DNA from: Pseudooceanicola aestuarii | GTDB taxonomy: Bacteria; Pseudomonadota; Alphaproteobacteria; Rhodobacterales; Rhodobacteraceae | Assembly (NCBI RefSeq): GCF_010614805.1 | Contig: NZ_JAAFZC010000001.1 | Span: forward strand, 1,714,001-1,778,000 | Length of the DNA: 64,000 bases | Reading direction: 5' to 3' | Shown here: positions 9,050 to 18,280 of the stretch, one piece after another | Layout of the letters: every line of letters begins with the position of its first letter | How positions within the stretch are numbered: the first letter of the stretch is position 1 | Translations under genes and position numbers: made by a program | Notes under the pieces: model-generated | Told to the model about the DNA's origin: nothing | Databases searched by the model: none | Seen by the model: the letters and a program-made list of their open reading frames with translations, nothing else

Positions 9050-9083
9050 CCGGTCAGGTTCAAGGTGCGACTGAACCTGCCGG
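9050..9083 (-). terminator. Stem-loop downstream of the zinc-ribbon gene
   Basis: The arms CCGGTCAGGTTCA and TGAACCTGCCGG pair over 12 bases with one bulge around a 9-base loop. It lies 15 bases beyond the stop of the zinc-ribbon gene on the minus strand. No U-tract follows, so it may protect the 3' end or act with Rho rather than terminate alone. Confidence 0.4.
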
Positions 9084-9097
9084 ACGTCGCGACCGCG

Positions 9098-9280
9098 TCA
9101 GAGCGCAGCCGCCAATGTTGCCGTCACCAGAAGCGGTGCGCAGATCGCAAGCGCGACCCAGGGCCACGGTTTCTGATACCATTCCTTGTAGGCATGGCAG
9201 CGACCGCAGAGGTCACCGCGCATGCGCATTCTATGCCCGCATGCTTCGCAGCGGAATAATCTGATAGTCAATGTACTCAT
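9098..9280 (-). CDS. Small zinc-ribbon membrane protein, function unknown
   Basis: The 60-residue product begins MSTLTIRLFRC and shows two CxxC pairs (Cys11/Cys14 and Cys25/Cys28) in the pattern of a zinc ribbon, then a tryptophan-rich linker and one C-terminal membrane helix (about 39-60). I do not recognise a named family. The start at 9280 is my choice because the zinc-binding part begins right after it; an in-frame ATG at 9313 has a better GGGGA ribosome-binding site and would add 11 residues. The gene stands alone between the tRNA gene and the BCCT transporter gene. Confidence 0.6.
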   Translation of the reverse strand: MSTLTIRLFRCEACGHRMRMRGDLCGRCHAYKEWYQKPWPWVALAICAPLLVTATLAAAL

Positions 9281-9691
9281 CCCAAAAATACGCAGGTGGC
9301 GGAACCGTTCCATATTCCCCGCCGCGACAAATTTTTTGCTGTTTTTTATTCGCGCCCTTTGAATTGAGCGCAGGTTGCAATAGGGACGTAGCGCGAAGTT
9401 CATACCATTGGCAAGCGGGGCTTCCGGAGAAATTTCTTTTCTGCACAAAGAACTTGCGGGATTTTGACGCATAGCCCTGTCGTGCGCGCAAAATGTCGCT
9501 TCCCTAGGGGCATGTTCTGCGTTTGGCGGATGTATCGCAGATCGCTTATGGCGGCCAACTTCGCGGGGAGATCGCATGAAATATGTGCGGGACGGGGCGC
9601 TGGCGCTCTGTCCGAATCCTGCGACGCAGTCGGGGGCCGGCAGCTGGCGGTCCGAACTCCGGCCACGGGCCGGCCCCTCGCCCTGTCCGGG
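9281..9691. other. Non-coding gap, partly AT-rich
   Basis: This 411-base stretch separates the zinc-ribbon gene from the 3' end of the BCCT transporter gene. The part at 9320-9460 is rich in A and T runs, unlike the surrounding genes, and probably holds the promoter of the zinc-ribbon gene. The frames that stay open here show no recognisable protein features. A strong stem-loop lies at its right end. Confidence 0.5.
9633..9677 (-). terminator. GC-rich stem-loop after the BCCT transporter gene
   Basis: GGGGCCGGC (9633-9641) and GCCGGCCCC (9669-9677) form a perfect 9-base stem with a 27-base loop that can fold further. It starts 15 bases beyond the transporter stop codon. No U-tract follows on the minus strand. 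Confidence 0.45.
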
Positions 9692-11302
9692 TCAGAATTC
9701 TTCCAGCTGGGGACGTTTTCCGATGGTGACGTGGTCAATCTCCTCCAGCGCGAAGCCGCGGATCAGCGAGGGGATCATCATGCTTACCAGGATGAAGATC
9801 GGCAGCCCGACCACCGTGATCACCTGTTGCAACGCGGTCAGCCCGGCGTCGCCTGCCAGCACGATCAGCATCGCCGCGACCACCCCTTCGGCCGCGCCCC
9901 AGAAGACGCGTTGATGCACCGGACCGGGGCGGGCGTGGCCGGTGCACAGCATGTCCACGACCAGGGAGGCCGAATCCGAGGATGTCGCGAAAAAGATGGC
10001 GACGATCACCACGGCAAAGCCCTGAACGAAACCCGTCATCGGGAAATGTTCGAAAAAGGCAAACATCGCCAGGGGAACGCTTTCCGCCACGGCGCGGCTG
10101 ATCTCTCCGGCCTGATCGCCCATGGCGGCGCGCGCGGCGGCACCGATGCCGTCGAACTCCATCGCCTGCCAGCCGAAGATGGAGAACCAGACCAGAGTGA
10201 ACAGCGACGGTGCCAGCAACACGCCGAAAACAAATTCCCGGATCGTCCGCCCGCGGGAGATCCGCGCCACGAATAGCCCGATGAAAGGCGACCAGGTCAC
10301 CGTCCAGGCCCAGTAGAAGACTGTCCAGCTGCCCTGCCAGCCCCAGCCATCGGTGGTCGGGTTCTCGTTCGCCAGCATATCGTTCCAGAAGGCCAGGCGG
10401 GGCAGATTCTCGAAATAGAGGCCGAAGGTCTCCACCATGCCGCGTAGCAGAAACAGGGTGGAGCCGGTGCACAGCACGAAGATCATCAGCCCCACGGCCA
10501 TGCCGATATTGAGGTTCGACAGCAGCTTTACCCCCTTGTCCAGGCCCGCCACGATGGAGCCTACGGCCACCATGGTCAGCATCGCCAGGATCAGGACTTT
10601 CAGCATGGTGCCGTCCTGCCAGCCGAACAGCGCCGACAGCCCGGCGGCGATCTGCGAGGATCCCAGCCCCAGCGACACGGCGACGCCGAACAGAGTGCCC
10701 AGGATGGAGGCGATGTCGATGGCCTTGCCTACGGGGCCGTGGATCCGCTCCTTCAGCAGCGGATAGAAGACAGAGCTGACCCGCACCGGCAGGTCATAGC
10801 GGTTGATGAAATAGGCAAATGCCAGGCCCGGAAGGGTAAAGATCGTCCAGGTGTGCAGCCCGAGGTGGTAGATCGCGATGGATATCGCGTCCCGGGCGGC
10901 CTCCTCCGAATGGGGTTCGACACCGGGCATTGGCGGGGACTGGAAATGGCTGATCGGTTCGGCCACGCCCCAGAACATCAAGACGGTCCCGATCCCGCCG
11001 GCAAAGAGCATCGTGAACCAGGACAGGTTGGAATATTGCGGCCGCGATCCGCGCGGGCCCAGGCGGATGTGGCCATGGCGGGAGACGGCCGCCCAGACCA
11101 GGAAGCCCAACCAGATGTTGACCCCCAGGATGAAGAACCAGCCCAGGTTGGTGACGATCCAGCTGCGCCCGGCGGCAAAGGCGTCGCCGATCGGGTTCGG
11201 GGCGATCACCAGCATCAGGACAAAGGCGGCAGTCAGCCCCGCCGAGACGAAAAAGATGGTTGGATCGGTCTTCAGACCCAGGCGGCGGGCTAGATTTTCC
11301 AC
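9692..11302 (-). CDS. BCCT-family betaine/choline/carnitine transporter
   Basis: The 536-residue protein is a 12-helix BCCT transporter, a family that imports quaternary ammonium compounds such as glycine betaine, choline or carnitine, mostly coupled to Na+ or H+. Visible signatures are the glycine-rich stretch MLFAGGIGTVLMFWGVAEP in an early helix and the family motif WTVFYWAWTVTWSPFIGLFVARISRGRTI cut here to its core WTVTWSPFIGLFVARISRG. The C-terminal tail is short, unlike the long osmosensing tails of BetP-type carriers, so osmotic activation cannot be inferred. The substrate cannot be read from sequence alone. Translation starts at a GTG (11300-11302) preceded by AAGGGGA. The gene is divergent from coxG. 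Confidence 0.9.
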   Translation of the reverse strand: MENLARRLGLKTDPTIFFVSAGLTAAFVLMLVIAPNPIGDAFAAGRSWIVTNLGWFFILGVNIWLGFLVWAAVSRHGHIRLGPRGSRPQYSNLSWFTMLFAGGIGTVLMFWGVAEPISHFQSPPMPGVEPHSEEAARDAISIAIYHLGLHTWTIFTLPGLAFAYFINRYDLPVRVSSVFYPLLKERIHGPVGKAIDIASILGTLFGVAVSLGLGSSQIAAGLSALFGWQDGTMLKVLILAMLTMVAVGSIVAGLDKGVKLLSNLNIGMAVGLMIFVLCTGSTLFLLRGMVETFGLYFENLPRLAFWNDMLANENPTTDGWGWQGSWTVFYWAWTVTWSPFIGLFVARISRGRTIREFVFGVLLAPSLFTLVWFSIFGWQAMEFDGIGAAARAAMGDQAGEISRAVAESVPLAMFAFFEHFPMTGFVQGFAVVIVAIFFATSSDSASLVVDMLCTGHARPGPVHQRVFWGAAEGVVAAMLIVLAGDAGLTALQQVITVVGLPIFILVSMMIPSLIRGFALEEIDHVTIGKRPQLEEF

Positions 11303-11496
11303 GCAATTCCCCTTGTTGGTGCCCCGCGTGTCAGGCGGGGTGACAGGTTCGGTAACGCAACCCCAACGGCGCCGCCCCGGCGCCGGTTCCCGATCCCGTG
11401 ATCAGGGCGTGAGCGGGGCGGTCCCTTGGCACCCGCCGGCCGATCCGGTAGCGTCCGGCGACACCCCGTCGGGGGCAACATCATCGGAGACCCGCC

Positions 11497-12012
11497 ATGG
11501 ATATGAACGACAGTCGCGTCATCAAGGCAAAACGGCCCATCGTCTTTGCTGCGCTGCTTTCGCCCGAGGTTCTGAAAGATTGCGTACCCGGCGCGCAGGA
11601 GGTCACCGGCACGCCGGAGGACGGGTTCACCGCCACGGTGGTGCAGAAGGTCGGCCCGGTCAAAGCCACGTTCAAGGGCGCGGTTACGGTGTCCGACATG
11701 GTGCAGGACGAAGCTCTGACCCTGACCGGCGACGGCAAGGGCGGCGCCGCAGGCTTTGCCAAGGGCCAGGCGCGCGTCACCCTTGCCGATCACCCGGATG
11801 GCACCGAGCTCACCTACGAGGTGGAGGCCAAGGTCGGCGGGAAACTGGCGCAGCTGGGCGGGCGGATCATCGACGGCTTTGCCCGCAAGATGGCCGACCA
11901 GTTCTTCACCCGGTTCCAGGAGGTTCTCGAAGGGCCCTCCGATCCCGAGGCGGAGGATGCCGAGCCAGAGGCGGTGCGCAAGGGCTGGCTGTCGCGGCTG
12001 CGCGGCAACTGA
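11497..12012 (+). CDS. CoxG-like SRPBCC family protein
   Basis: The 171-residue product matches the CO dehydrogenase subunit G family, an SRPBCC fold: start MDMNDSRVIKAKRPIVFAAL, the motif LKDCVPGAQEV, KVGPVKATFKGAV and the C-terminal amphipathic region FARKMADQFFTRFQEV. CoxG helps recruit or mature CO dehydrogenase and related molybdenum hydroxylases at the membrane. No cox structural genes are present in this window, so its partner is unknown. It has a GGAG ribosome-binding site and stands alone between the divergent BCCT gene and the ABC transporter operon. Confidence 0.82.
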   Translation: MDMNDSRVIKAKRPIVFAALLSPEVLKDCVPGAQEVTGTPEDGFTATVVQKVGPVKATFKGAVTVSDMVQDEALTLTGDGKGGAAGFAKGQARVTLADHPDGTELTYEVEAKVGGKLAQLGGRIIDGFARKMADQFFTRFQEVLEGPSDPEAEDAEPEAVRKGWLSRLRGN

Positions 12013-12029
12013 CCCCGGAGTGTCGGGGT
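12012..12029 (+). terminator. Short stem-loop at the coxG stop
   Basis: ACCCCG (12012-12017) and CGGGGT (12024-12029) form a 6-base stem with a 6-base loop directly at the coxG stop codon. It has no U-tract, so the call is weak. Confidence 0.3.
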
Positions 12030-12188
12030 GCGGCGGGCCGAATCGGTCCGCTGGCCCGTTTGTGCCTTCGCGGAACGGCATGAGCTTGCATTCAATGTGC
12101 GCCAGCGCGCAGAAATAGGCGCATGCGGGTGGTTTGCGCATCGCCGGCGAGGCGCTAGGTATCGGGGGCAACCAGGAAAGGACCTGCG

Positions 12189-13118
12189 ATGACCCCGATC
12201 GTTGACGTGCGCAACCTGACAAAGACTTTTGACGGCGGGTTTCAGGCCCTGAAGGGCGTGGATCTGGAAATCCGTGCCGGTGAGATCCTCGCCCTCCTGG
12301 GGGCCAATGGCGCGGGCAAGACCACGTTGATCTCCATCCTGTGCGGGATCACCACCCCAACCGATGGCACCGCCTGGGTCGGCGGCAATGATGTGGTGCG
12401 CGATTGGCGCGGCGCCCGCCAGCTGATCGGGCTGGTCCCGCAGGAAATCAACCTTGAGCCCTTTGAAACGGTCAGCAACACGGTGCGCCTCAGCCGGGGG
12501 CTGTTCGGGCTGAAACCCGACAACGCGCTGATCGAACGGATCCTGCGCACCCTCTCGCTGTGGGACAAGAAAGATACCCGGATCAAGGAACTGTCCGGCG
12601 GCATGAAGCGCCGGGTGCTGATTGCCAAGGCTCTCAGCCACGAACCGCGCGTGCTGTTCCTGGACGAACCTTCTGCCGGGGTGGATGTGGAATTGCGCAA
12701 GGACATGTGGGAAACCGTCGCCCAGCTGAAGTCCGAGGGCGTCACCATCATTCTGACCACCCACTACATCGAGGAGGCGGAAGAAATCGCCGACCGCGTC
12801 GCCGTGATCCGCGCCGGGGAGATCCTGCTGGTGGAGGAAACCGACCATCTGATGCAGCGCCTGGGCCGCAAGGAATTGCGCATCGACCTGCGGGAGCCGC
12901 TGACCGCCGTGCCCGACAGCCTCGCGCCGTTCGATCTGGTGCTGGCGGCGGACGGGATGTGCCTGACCTACAGCTACGACACCCACGGCGACCGCACCGG
13001 CATCGCCTCGCTCATGGCGGGGCTACAGGAGGCGGGGATCGTCCTGCGCGATATCCAGACCCATCAAAGCAGTCTCGAAGAGATCTTTGTCGGCATGATC
13101 AAGGAGGACGCAGCATGA
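12189..13118 (+). CDS. ABC transporter ATP-binding protein (ABC-2 exporter)
   Basis: The 309-residue ATPase has Walker [10 protein letters not shown] (38-46), the signature LSGGM (135-139), Walker B RVLFLDEP (154-161) with PSAGVD, and the switch histidine in LTTHYIEE. The C-terminal 80 residues form an accessory domain of the DrrA/NodI type. It powers the permease encoded next, whose start overlaps its stop by 4 bases (ATGA). The pair resembles drug, polysaccharide or lipid exporters; the cargo cannot be told. The start has a strong AGGAAAGGA ribosome-binding site. Confidence 0.92.
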   Translation: MTPIVDVRNLTKTFDGGFQALKGVDLEIRAGEILALLGANGAGKTTLISILCGITTPTDGTAWVGGNDVVRDWRGARQLIGLVPQEINLEPFETVSNTVRLSRGLFGLKPDNALIERILRTLSLWDKKDTRIKELSGGMKRRVLIAKALSHEPRVLFLDEPSAGVDVELRKDMWETVAQLKSEGVTIILTTHYIEEAEEIADRVAVIRAGEILLVEETDHLMQRLGRKELRIDLREPLTAVPDSLAPFDLVLAADGMCLTYSYDTHGDRTGIASLMAGLQEAGIVLRDIQTHQSSLEEIFVGMIKEDAA

Positions 13119-13876
13119 ATCTGCGCGCCGTACAGGCCATCTATGTCTACGAGATGAAGCGGTTCTTCCGAACCCTGCTGCAAAGCTTCATCTCGCCGGT
13201 CATTTCAACCTCGCTTTATTTCGTGGTGTTCGGCACCGCTATCGGCTCGCGGATCGACCAGGTCGACGGGATTTCCTACGGGTCTTTCATCGTGCCGGGG
13301 CTGATCATGCTTTCGGTCATCATGCAGTCGATTTCCAACGCCAGTTTCGGGATCTATTTTCCGAAGTTCATCGGTACATTCTACGAACATCTCTCCGCGC
13401 CGATCAGTTTCCTTGAGATCACGGCCGGGTTCGTGGGGGCGGCGGCGACCAAGTCACTGTTCATCGGGCTGGTCATCCTGGGCACCGCCTCGGTCTTTGT
13501 GGACCTGACGATCCTGCACCCGCTGGCGATGGTGGCCTTCCTGGTTCTGACCTGCCTCAGCTTTGCGCTGATGGGGTTCATTATCGGCATATGGGCCAAG
13601 AATTTCGAGCAATTGCAGCTGGTTCCGCTGTTGGTGGTGACGCCGTTGGTGTTTCTGGGCGGGTCGTTCTACTCCATCTCCATGCTGCCGGAAGTCTGGC
13701 AGAAGGTGACGATGTTCAACCCGGTGGTCTACTTGATCTCGGGGATGCGCTGGTCTTTCTTCGGGGTCTCCGATGTGCCGATCGGCATCAGCCTGGCGGC
13801 GATCCTCGGGTTTACCCTGCTGTGCCTGGCGATCATCTGGCGCATCTTCCAGACCGGCTGGCGCATCCGCGACTGA
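13115..13876 (+). CDS. ABC-2 type transporter permease
   Basis: The 253-residue membrane protein has six predicted helices and the ABC-2 family pattern: an N-terminal cytoplasmic segment ([20 protein letters not shown]), then [14 protein letters not shown] and [17 protein letters not shown] motifs, and a final helix ending FQTGWRIRD. With the upstream ATPase it forms an exporter, probably as a dimer of each subunit. The longer open frame upstream lies within the ATPase gene in a different frame. I start at the ATG at 13115, which overlaps the ATPase stop. Confidence 0.9.
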   Translation: MNLRAVQAIYVYEMKRFFRTLLQSFISPVISTSLYFVVFGTAIGSRIDQVDGISYGSFIVPGLIMLSVIMQSISNASFGIYFPKFIGTFYEHLSAPISFLEITAGFVGAAATKSLFIGLVILGTASVFVDLTILHPLAMVAFLVLTCLSFALMGFIIGIWAKNFEQLQLVPLLVVTPLVFLGGSFYSISMLPEVWQKVTMFNPVVYLISGMRWSFFGVSDVPIGISLAAILGFTLLCLAIIWRIFQTGWRIRD

Positions 13877-13907
13877 CGCCACCCGCCACCCGTCACCCGG
13901 ATTTGCA

Positions 13908-13940
13908 GCCGTGTCCCCCGTCCGTGGGCACGGCGTTTTC
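13908..13940 (+). terminator. Intrinsic terminator between the exporter operon and uvrC
   Basis: GCCGTG (13908-13913) and CACGGC (13929-13934) enclose an inner CCC/GGG pairing, followed by GTTTTC. It lies between two convergent genes and reaches just into the uvrC stop region. Confidence 0.6.
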
Positions 13941-15825
13941 AATCCTGCGGGTTGAAATGGTCGTAGATCGCCTCGGCCAGCTGGCCCGAGATCCCGTCCA
14001 CGGCCTTCAGATCCGCCAGGTTGGCGCGTGACACGGCCTTGGCGCTGCCGAAATGCGCCAGCAGGGCACGTTTGCGGGTCGCGCCGACGCCGGCGATATC
14101 GTCCAGCGGGTTGGCCGATATCGCCTTGGAACGTCGCGCCCGGTGCGTGCCGATGGCAAAGCGATGTGCCTCGTCCCGGAGCCGCTGCACGAAGTAGAGT
14201 ACCGGATCGTTCATCTTCAGCGCAAAGGGGCGCAGGCCGGGGCGATGGAACTCTTCCTTCCCGGCGTCCCGGTCCACCCCTTTGGCCACGCCGACAAAGG
14301 GCAGGTCGCTGACCCCCATCTCGTCCATGATCTCCTTCACCGCGGAGATCTGGCCGGCGCCGCCGTCGATCAGCAGCAGATCGGGCCACAGCCCCTTGTC
14401 TCGGTCGGGATCGTCCTTTTGCAGGCGGGTCAGTCGGCGGGTCAGAACCTCCTTCATCATGCCGAAATCGTCGCCGGGGGTCAGGCTGTCGCCCTTGATG
14501 TTGAACTTGCGATACTGGTTCTTCATGTAGCCGTCCGGTCCGGCCACGATCATGGCGCCCACCGCATGGCTGCCCTGGATGTGGGAGTTGTCGAAGACCT
14601 CCACCCGTGACGGCGGGGCGTCCAGTTCGAACGCCTCCGCCAGGCCGCGCAGCAGCTTGGCCTGAGTGGCGCTTTCGGCCATGCGGCGGCCCAGGCTCTC
14701 GCGGGCGTTGCGGGCGGCGCCTTCGATCAGCTCTGCTTTTTCGCCACGCTGGGGCACCAGCAGGGCGACCTTTCGCCCGGCCTTGTCCGACAGCGCCTCC
14801 GACATCAGGTCGTCATTTTCGATGGGATGGGACAGCAATATCTGTTTCGGCGGCTCCTTCTGATCGTAGAACTGGCCCAGGAAGGCCTCCAGAACCTCCG
14901 CCTCCTCGATATCGGCGCCGGCGCGGGGGTAGAAATCCTGATTCCCCCAATTCTGATGCGCCCGGATGAAGAAAACCTGAACGCAGGCCTGACCGCCCTC
15001 CATATGCAAGGCGATCACATCAGCCTCCGCGGTGCCGCGTGGGTTGATGCCCTGCGCCGATTGCACTTGTGTCAGCGCGCGAATGCGATCGCGCAGGGCG
15101 GCGGCGCGCTCGAACTCCATCGCGTCGGAGGCCTCCTGCATCTGCTGGGCCAGTTTCTCCTGGACCTTGGTCGACCGGCCGGAGAGGAACCGTTCGGCAT
15201 CGGCTACGGTGCCGGCGTAATCCTCCTCCGAGATATGCCCGACGCAGGGCGCGGAGCAGCGCTTGATCTGGTACAGCAGGCAGGGGCGCGTGCGGCTTTC
15301 GAACATGCTGTCGGAGCAATTGCGCAGCAGGAACACCTTTTGCAACTGGTTCAGCGTCCGGTTCACCGCGCCAGCCGAGGCAAAGGGCCCGAAATAGGCA
15401 CCCGGCGCCTTGCGCGCGCCCCGGTGCTTGCGGATCTGCGGATAGGCGTGATCCTTGGCCAGCAGGATGTTGGGGAAGGATTTGTCGTCGCGAAGCAGCA
15501 CGTTGTATTTGGGCTTCAGCTGCTTGATCAGGTTCTGTTCCAGCAGCAGGGCTTCGGTCTCCGTGCGGGTGGTCAGGAACATCATGGAGGCGGTGTCCCG
15601 GATCATCCGGGAGATCCGCGCAGAATGCCCTGTCGGCCGCGCATAGCTGGAGACGCGCGCGCGCAGGTTGCGGGCCTTCCCGACATAAAGAACCCGCGCC
15701 TGGGCATCCAGCATCCGGTAGACGCCAGGTTGCCCGGTGAGCGACGACAGGTAGCCCTGGATCACCTCGCGCCCCTGCGGGACAGGGGGCGATTCGCTGG
15801 TCGGTTGATCGTTACTCTGGGTCAT
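13939..15825 (-). CDS. uvrC: Excinuclease ABC subunit C
   Basis: UvrC makes both incisions in nucleotide-excision repair after UvrA/UvrB find the damage. The 628-residue protein shows the GIY-YIG nuclease at the N-terminus (GVYRMLD...[14 protein letters not shown], about 34-59), the cysteine-containing [13 protein letters not shown] segment, the UvrB-binding UVR motif ([14 protein letters not shown]), the RNase H-like endonuclease region ([24 protein letters not shown]), and C-terminal helix-hairpin-helix repeats ([25 protein letters not shown]). Length is normal for the family. It is transcribed from the AT-rich gap upstream and ends against the ABC exporter operon. Confidence 0.97.
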   Translation of the reverse strand: MTQSNDQPTSESPPVPQGREVIQGYLSSLTGQPGVYRMLDAQARVLYVGKARNLRARVSSYARPTGHSARISRMIRDTASMMFLTTRTETEALLLEQNLIKQLKPKYNVLLRDDKSFPNILLAKDHAYPQIRKHRGARKAPGAYFGPFASAGAVNRTLNQLQKVFLLRNCSDSMFESRTRPCLLYQIKRCSAPCVGHISEEDYAGTVADAERFLSGRSTKVQEKLAQQMQEASDAMEFERAAALRDRIRALTQVQSAQGINPRGTAEADVIALHMEGGQACVQVFFIRAHQNWGNQDFYPRAGADIEEAEVLEAFLGQFYDQKEPPKQILLSHPIENDDLMSEALSDKAGRKVALLVPQRGEKAELIEGAARNARESLGRRMAESATQAKLLRGLAEAFELDAPPSRVEVFDNSHIQGSHAVGAMIVAGPDGYMKNQYRKFNIKGDSLTPGDDFGMMKEVLTRRLTRLQKDDPDRDKGLWPDLLLIDGGAGQISAVKEIMDEMGVSDLPFVGVAKGVDRDAGKEEFHRPGLRPFALKMNDPVLYFVQRLRDEAHRFAIGTHRARRSKAISANPLDDIAGVGATRKRALLAHFGSAKAVSRANLADLKAVDGISGQLAEAIYDHFNPQD

Positions 15826-16185
15826 GGCCGTACCGGTCCGATTCCTCCGCTGGGCTGCAATTTCCCGAAGGTGGTCTCAAGAGTAAAGGTGTCCACCAAA
15901 TCTGTGGATAACCCCGTGGGTATTTTGTGGCCTTCAGGAAAAAATCCAGCAATATTGCTCACTTCGTTGTTTTGCCTAATTTTTGGGCTATTATGTATCA
16001 TATTGATTTTAAACAAAATTAAAACGTGCTCTCGGCAAGCACCTGATAACTTTAACCTTTTGGTAACGATTTGATGACACGCGTTTTCGGCGTGTACAAC
16101 TTTCGCCGCTCCGGCCGGTTTGGGGCCCTTGCGGGGGGGCTGGGGATCTGGAACCGGGCGCGTTCCGGCCGCGCCTCACGGGCGC
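15826..16185. other. AT-rich intergenic region upstream of uvrC
   Basis: This 360-base gap separates uvrC from the 3' end of the cation exchanger gene. Its middle (about 15930-16070) is strikingly AT-rich for this genome. It contains an exact DnaA-box sequence TGTGGATAA (15903-15911), a perfect 12-base palindrome AGCAATATTGCT (15948-15959), a small hairpin GTGCT/AGCAC (16026-16042) and another ACACGC/GCGTGT near 16077-16095. The uvrC promoter must lie here, but I cannot single out one hexamer pair. No protein-coding frame is convincing. Confidence 0.55.
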
Positions 16186-17130
16186 TCAGACCAGCAGCAG
16201 CGTGATGTAGCCCAGGTACAGCGCGGTCAGCGCCACGCCCCAGGGCCGGGTGATGTCCCGACTGCCGAAAACGAACGGCACCAGCAGTACGGTGGCCCCC
16301 AGCATCACCCACAGGTCAAAGCGCAGAACCTCCGGTGCCACGGGGATCTGGCCAAAGAGGCTGGTCACTCCGATGATCGCCAGCAGGTTGAACATGTTCG
16401 ACCCGATGACATTGCCCAAGGCGACGTCCGCCTGCCTGCGCAGCGCCGCCATGCCCGTGGTCGCCAGTTCGGGCAGGGAAGTTCCGACCGCGACGAGGGT
16501 CAGCCCGATTACGGTGTCCGAGACACCAAAACCACGCGCGATGATCGACGCGTTTCTGACCAGAAGTTCGGCGCCCAGCGGAAGGCCGGCCAGCCCGATC
16601 AGCAGGAAGATCGCGATGCGCCAGCCGGGAAGCGCGGGGTCGGCGCCCTCCACCGTCTCGATGGCGTCGCGGTCGGTGCGCCGGTGGGCCAGCGTCTCGC
16701 GGATCTGGAGTCCCAGCACCAGCGCCAGGGCGGCCAGCAGAATGATCCCGGTGCCGAAGCGGAACGGCCCCGTCCAGGCCAGCGCGATGAACAGCAGGGT
16801 CGCCGCCAGCATCATCGCGTAGGATTTGCGCGTGTCGCAGCCGCTGGTGGGCATGGTGGCGATCAGCGCGGGCAGGCCCAGTACCAGCAGCACGTTCGCG
16901 GTGTTGGAGCCGACGACATTGCCCAGGGCCAGCCCCGGCATGCCGTCGAACAGCGCAGAGAGCGATATCAGCAGTTCCGGCGCCGAGGTCCCGAACGCGA
17001 CGACGGTCAGGCTGACGATCAGCGCCGGGATCCCCATCCGCAGGCTGAGGTTCACCGCCCCCCGGACCAGCGCGTCACCGGCAAGCAGAAGGATCACCAA
17101 CCCGAGGGCGGCGAGAAGCCAGGGCATCAT
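16186..17130 (-). CDS. CaCA-family Na+/Ca2+ (cation/H+) exchanger
   Basis: The 314-residue integral membrane protein consists of two homologous halves of about five helices each. Each half carries the alpha-repeat signature that forms the ion site: GTSAPEL (47-53) with GNVVGSNTANV, and GTSLPEL (216-222) with GNVIGSNMFN. The family exchanges Ca2+ for Na+ or H+ across the inner membrane. An ATGATG pair offers starts at 17130 and 17127; the open frame further upstream lacks family similarity and overlaps the small zinc-protein gene. It follows that gene after 8 bases and may be the last gene of an sppA-led transcript. Confidence 0.9.
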   Translation of the reverse strand: MMPWLLAALGLVILLLAGDALVRGAVNLSLRMGIPALIVSLTVVAFGTSAPELLISLSALFDGMPGLALGNVVGSNTANVLLVLGLPALIATMPTSGCDTRKSYAMMLAATLLFIALAWTGPFRFGTGIILLAALALVLGLQIRETLAHRRTDRDAIETVEGADPALPGWRIAIFLLIGLAGLPLGAELLVRNASIIARGFGVSDTVIGLTLVAVGTSLPELATTGMAALRRQADVALGNVIGSNMFNLLAIIGVTSLFGQIPVAPEVLRFDLWVMLGATVLLVPFVFGSRDITRPWGVALTALYLGYITLLLV

Positions 17131-17138
17131 GGAAAGAC

Positions 17139-17306
17139 TTATCCTTTTCGGTTCCGGCAGGGGCAGGGGCCCTTGCCGATCCTGTAACGGCCGCAATGGC
17201 GGCATTTTGCGTTCGACAGACGTTTCTGGCCGGGCAATGTCAGTTTGCCGAACATCGCCAGCACGCCCATGCCGACCAGAAAGAGGGTCACGACCTTCAG
17301 GATCAC
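17139..17306 (-). CDS. Small membrane-anchored cysteine-rich protein
   Basis: This 55-residue protein has one N-terminal helix (about 4-20) and a cytoplasmic tail with Cys35, Cys38, Cys48 and Cys50 in the context AKCRHCGRYRIGKGPCPC, a likely zinc knuckle. I do not know a named family, although short proteins of this layout occur near sppA in related genomes as far as I recall. The best start is a GTG at 17306, one base past the sppA stop, giving MILKVVTLFL. An internal ATG at about 17270 would remove most of the helix. Tight spacing on both sides suggests co-transcription with sppA and the exchanger. Confidence 0.65.
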   Translation of the reverse strand: MILKVVTLFLVGMGVLAMFGKLTLPGQKRLSNAKCRHCGRYRIGKGPCPCRNRKG

Positions 17307-17307
17307 C

Positions 17308-18105
17308 CTAGAGGCCGAACCGGGCAAAGGCGGCCCGTTCCTCGATCGTGGTGGCGGTCTGGTCCAGCACCAAGGCGCCGATACGCGACAGCAGCCCCTT
17401 TTTCGGGCCGTAGACGCGGAACCGCACCTTGTCGCCAAAGCGTTTCTTCATCTCGGGCACCAGGTGACCGATACCGTCGATCAACCCCAGGTCGCGGGCG
17501 CGGGGGCCCAACCAGATCTCGCCGGTGAACAGATCCGCATCCTGTGCCAACTTGGCGCCGCGACGGCGGGTGACCTGCGCCTTGAACGTCTCGTGAATCT
17601 CGCCCAGCACGCGCTGGATACGTTCGACGTCCTCTTCCTTTTCGGGGCGGAACGGGTCCAGCATGCTTTTGCTTTCACCGGCGGTGTAGACGCGGCGTTC
17701 GATCCCCTGGCGGGCCAGGAAGACATGCGCGCCGAAACTGGCGGAGATCACACCGATGGATCCCAGCACCGACGCCTCGTCGGCCAGGATCTCGTCGGCG
17801 GCGGTAGCCAGCCAATAGCCCCCCGATGCGGCGACGTCCTCGACAAAGGCGATGACGGGGATGTTCTTCTCCTCCGCCAGGCGTCGAATGCGCGCGGCGA
17901 TCAGGGAGGATTGCACCGGCGAACCGCCGGGCGAATTGATGCGCAGCGCCACGGCGGCGGGTTTGCCGCGGCGGAACGCTTTCTCGATCTGGGGGGCCAG
18001 CGATTCGTCGCTCAGCCCGCCACGGGCGCCCTGGGAAATCATCCCCGACAGCCGGATGACTGCGACACTGGGCGGGCGGTTCAGGAAAGGCAGCCATGTT
18101 TTCAT
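17308..18105 (-). CDS. sppA: S49-family signal peptide peptidase (SppA-like)
   Basis: The 265-residue protein is a short-form S49 serine protease, a family that degrades signal peptides and membrane protein fragments. Catalytic Ser94 lies in VAASGGYW and the general-base Lys146 in AGESKSMLDPF, matching the Ser/Lys dyad of the short bacterial enzymes. I see no membrane helix at the N-terminus, so it may act peripherally or in the cytoplasm. The ATG at 18105 is chosen since the longer frame upstream overlaps the divergent pgsA gene and lacks family character. The small cysteine-rich gene follows after one base. Confidence 0.88.
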   Translation of the reverse strand: MKTWLPFLNRPPSVAVIRLSGMISQGARGGLSDESLAPQIEKAFRRGKPAAVALRINSPGGSPVQSSLIAARIRRLAEEKNIPVIAFVEDVAASGGYWLATAADEILADEASVLGSIGVISASFGAHVFLARQGIERRVYTAGESKSMLDPFRPEKEEDVERIQRVLGEIHETFKAQVTRRRGAKLAQDADLFTGEIWLGPRARDLGLIDGIGHLVPEMKKRFGDKVRFRVYGPKKGLLSRIGALVLDQTATTIEERAAFARFGL

Positions 18106-18280
18106 GACCCGGATGTAAGACGCGGCGCCCCGTCGGGCAAGGGCCGTGGCCCCCTGCGCGCCCCATCCGCCGCGTATCCGTGACGCACCGGCGTGCGCGG
18201 CGCATGGAAAAGCCGCAAACCGGGCCGGCCTGGACCGCGCGGGCTTTCCCGGCGCGCGCAGAGGCATTAGGTATCGGGCC

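Noticed and set aside
11367..11385. CGGCGCC/GGCGCCG inverted repeat between the BCCT and coxG genes
   Set aside because: Palindromes of CG-rich hexamers are common by chance in this composition, and nothing else supports a regulatory site.
15903..15911. DnaA box as sign of the chromosome origin
   Set aside because: A single exact box is expected by chance about once in a window of this size, and no dnaA, parAB or box cluster is present. I keep it only as a possible promoter site.
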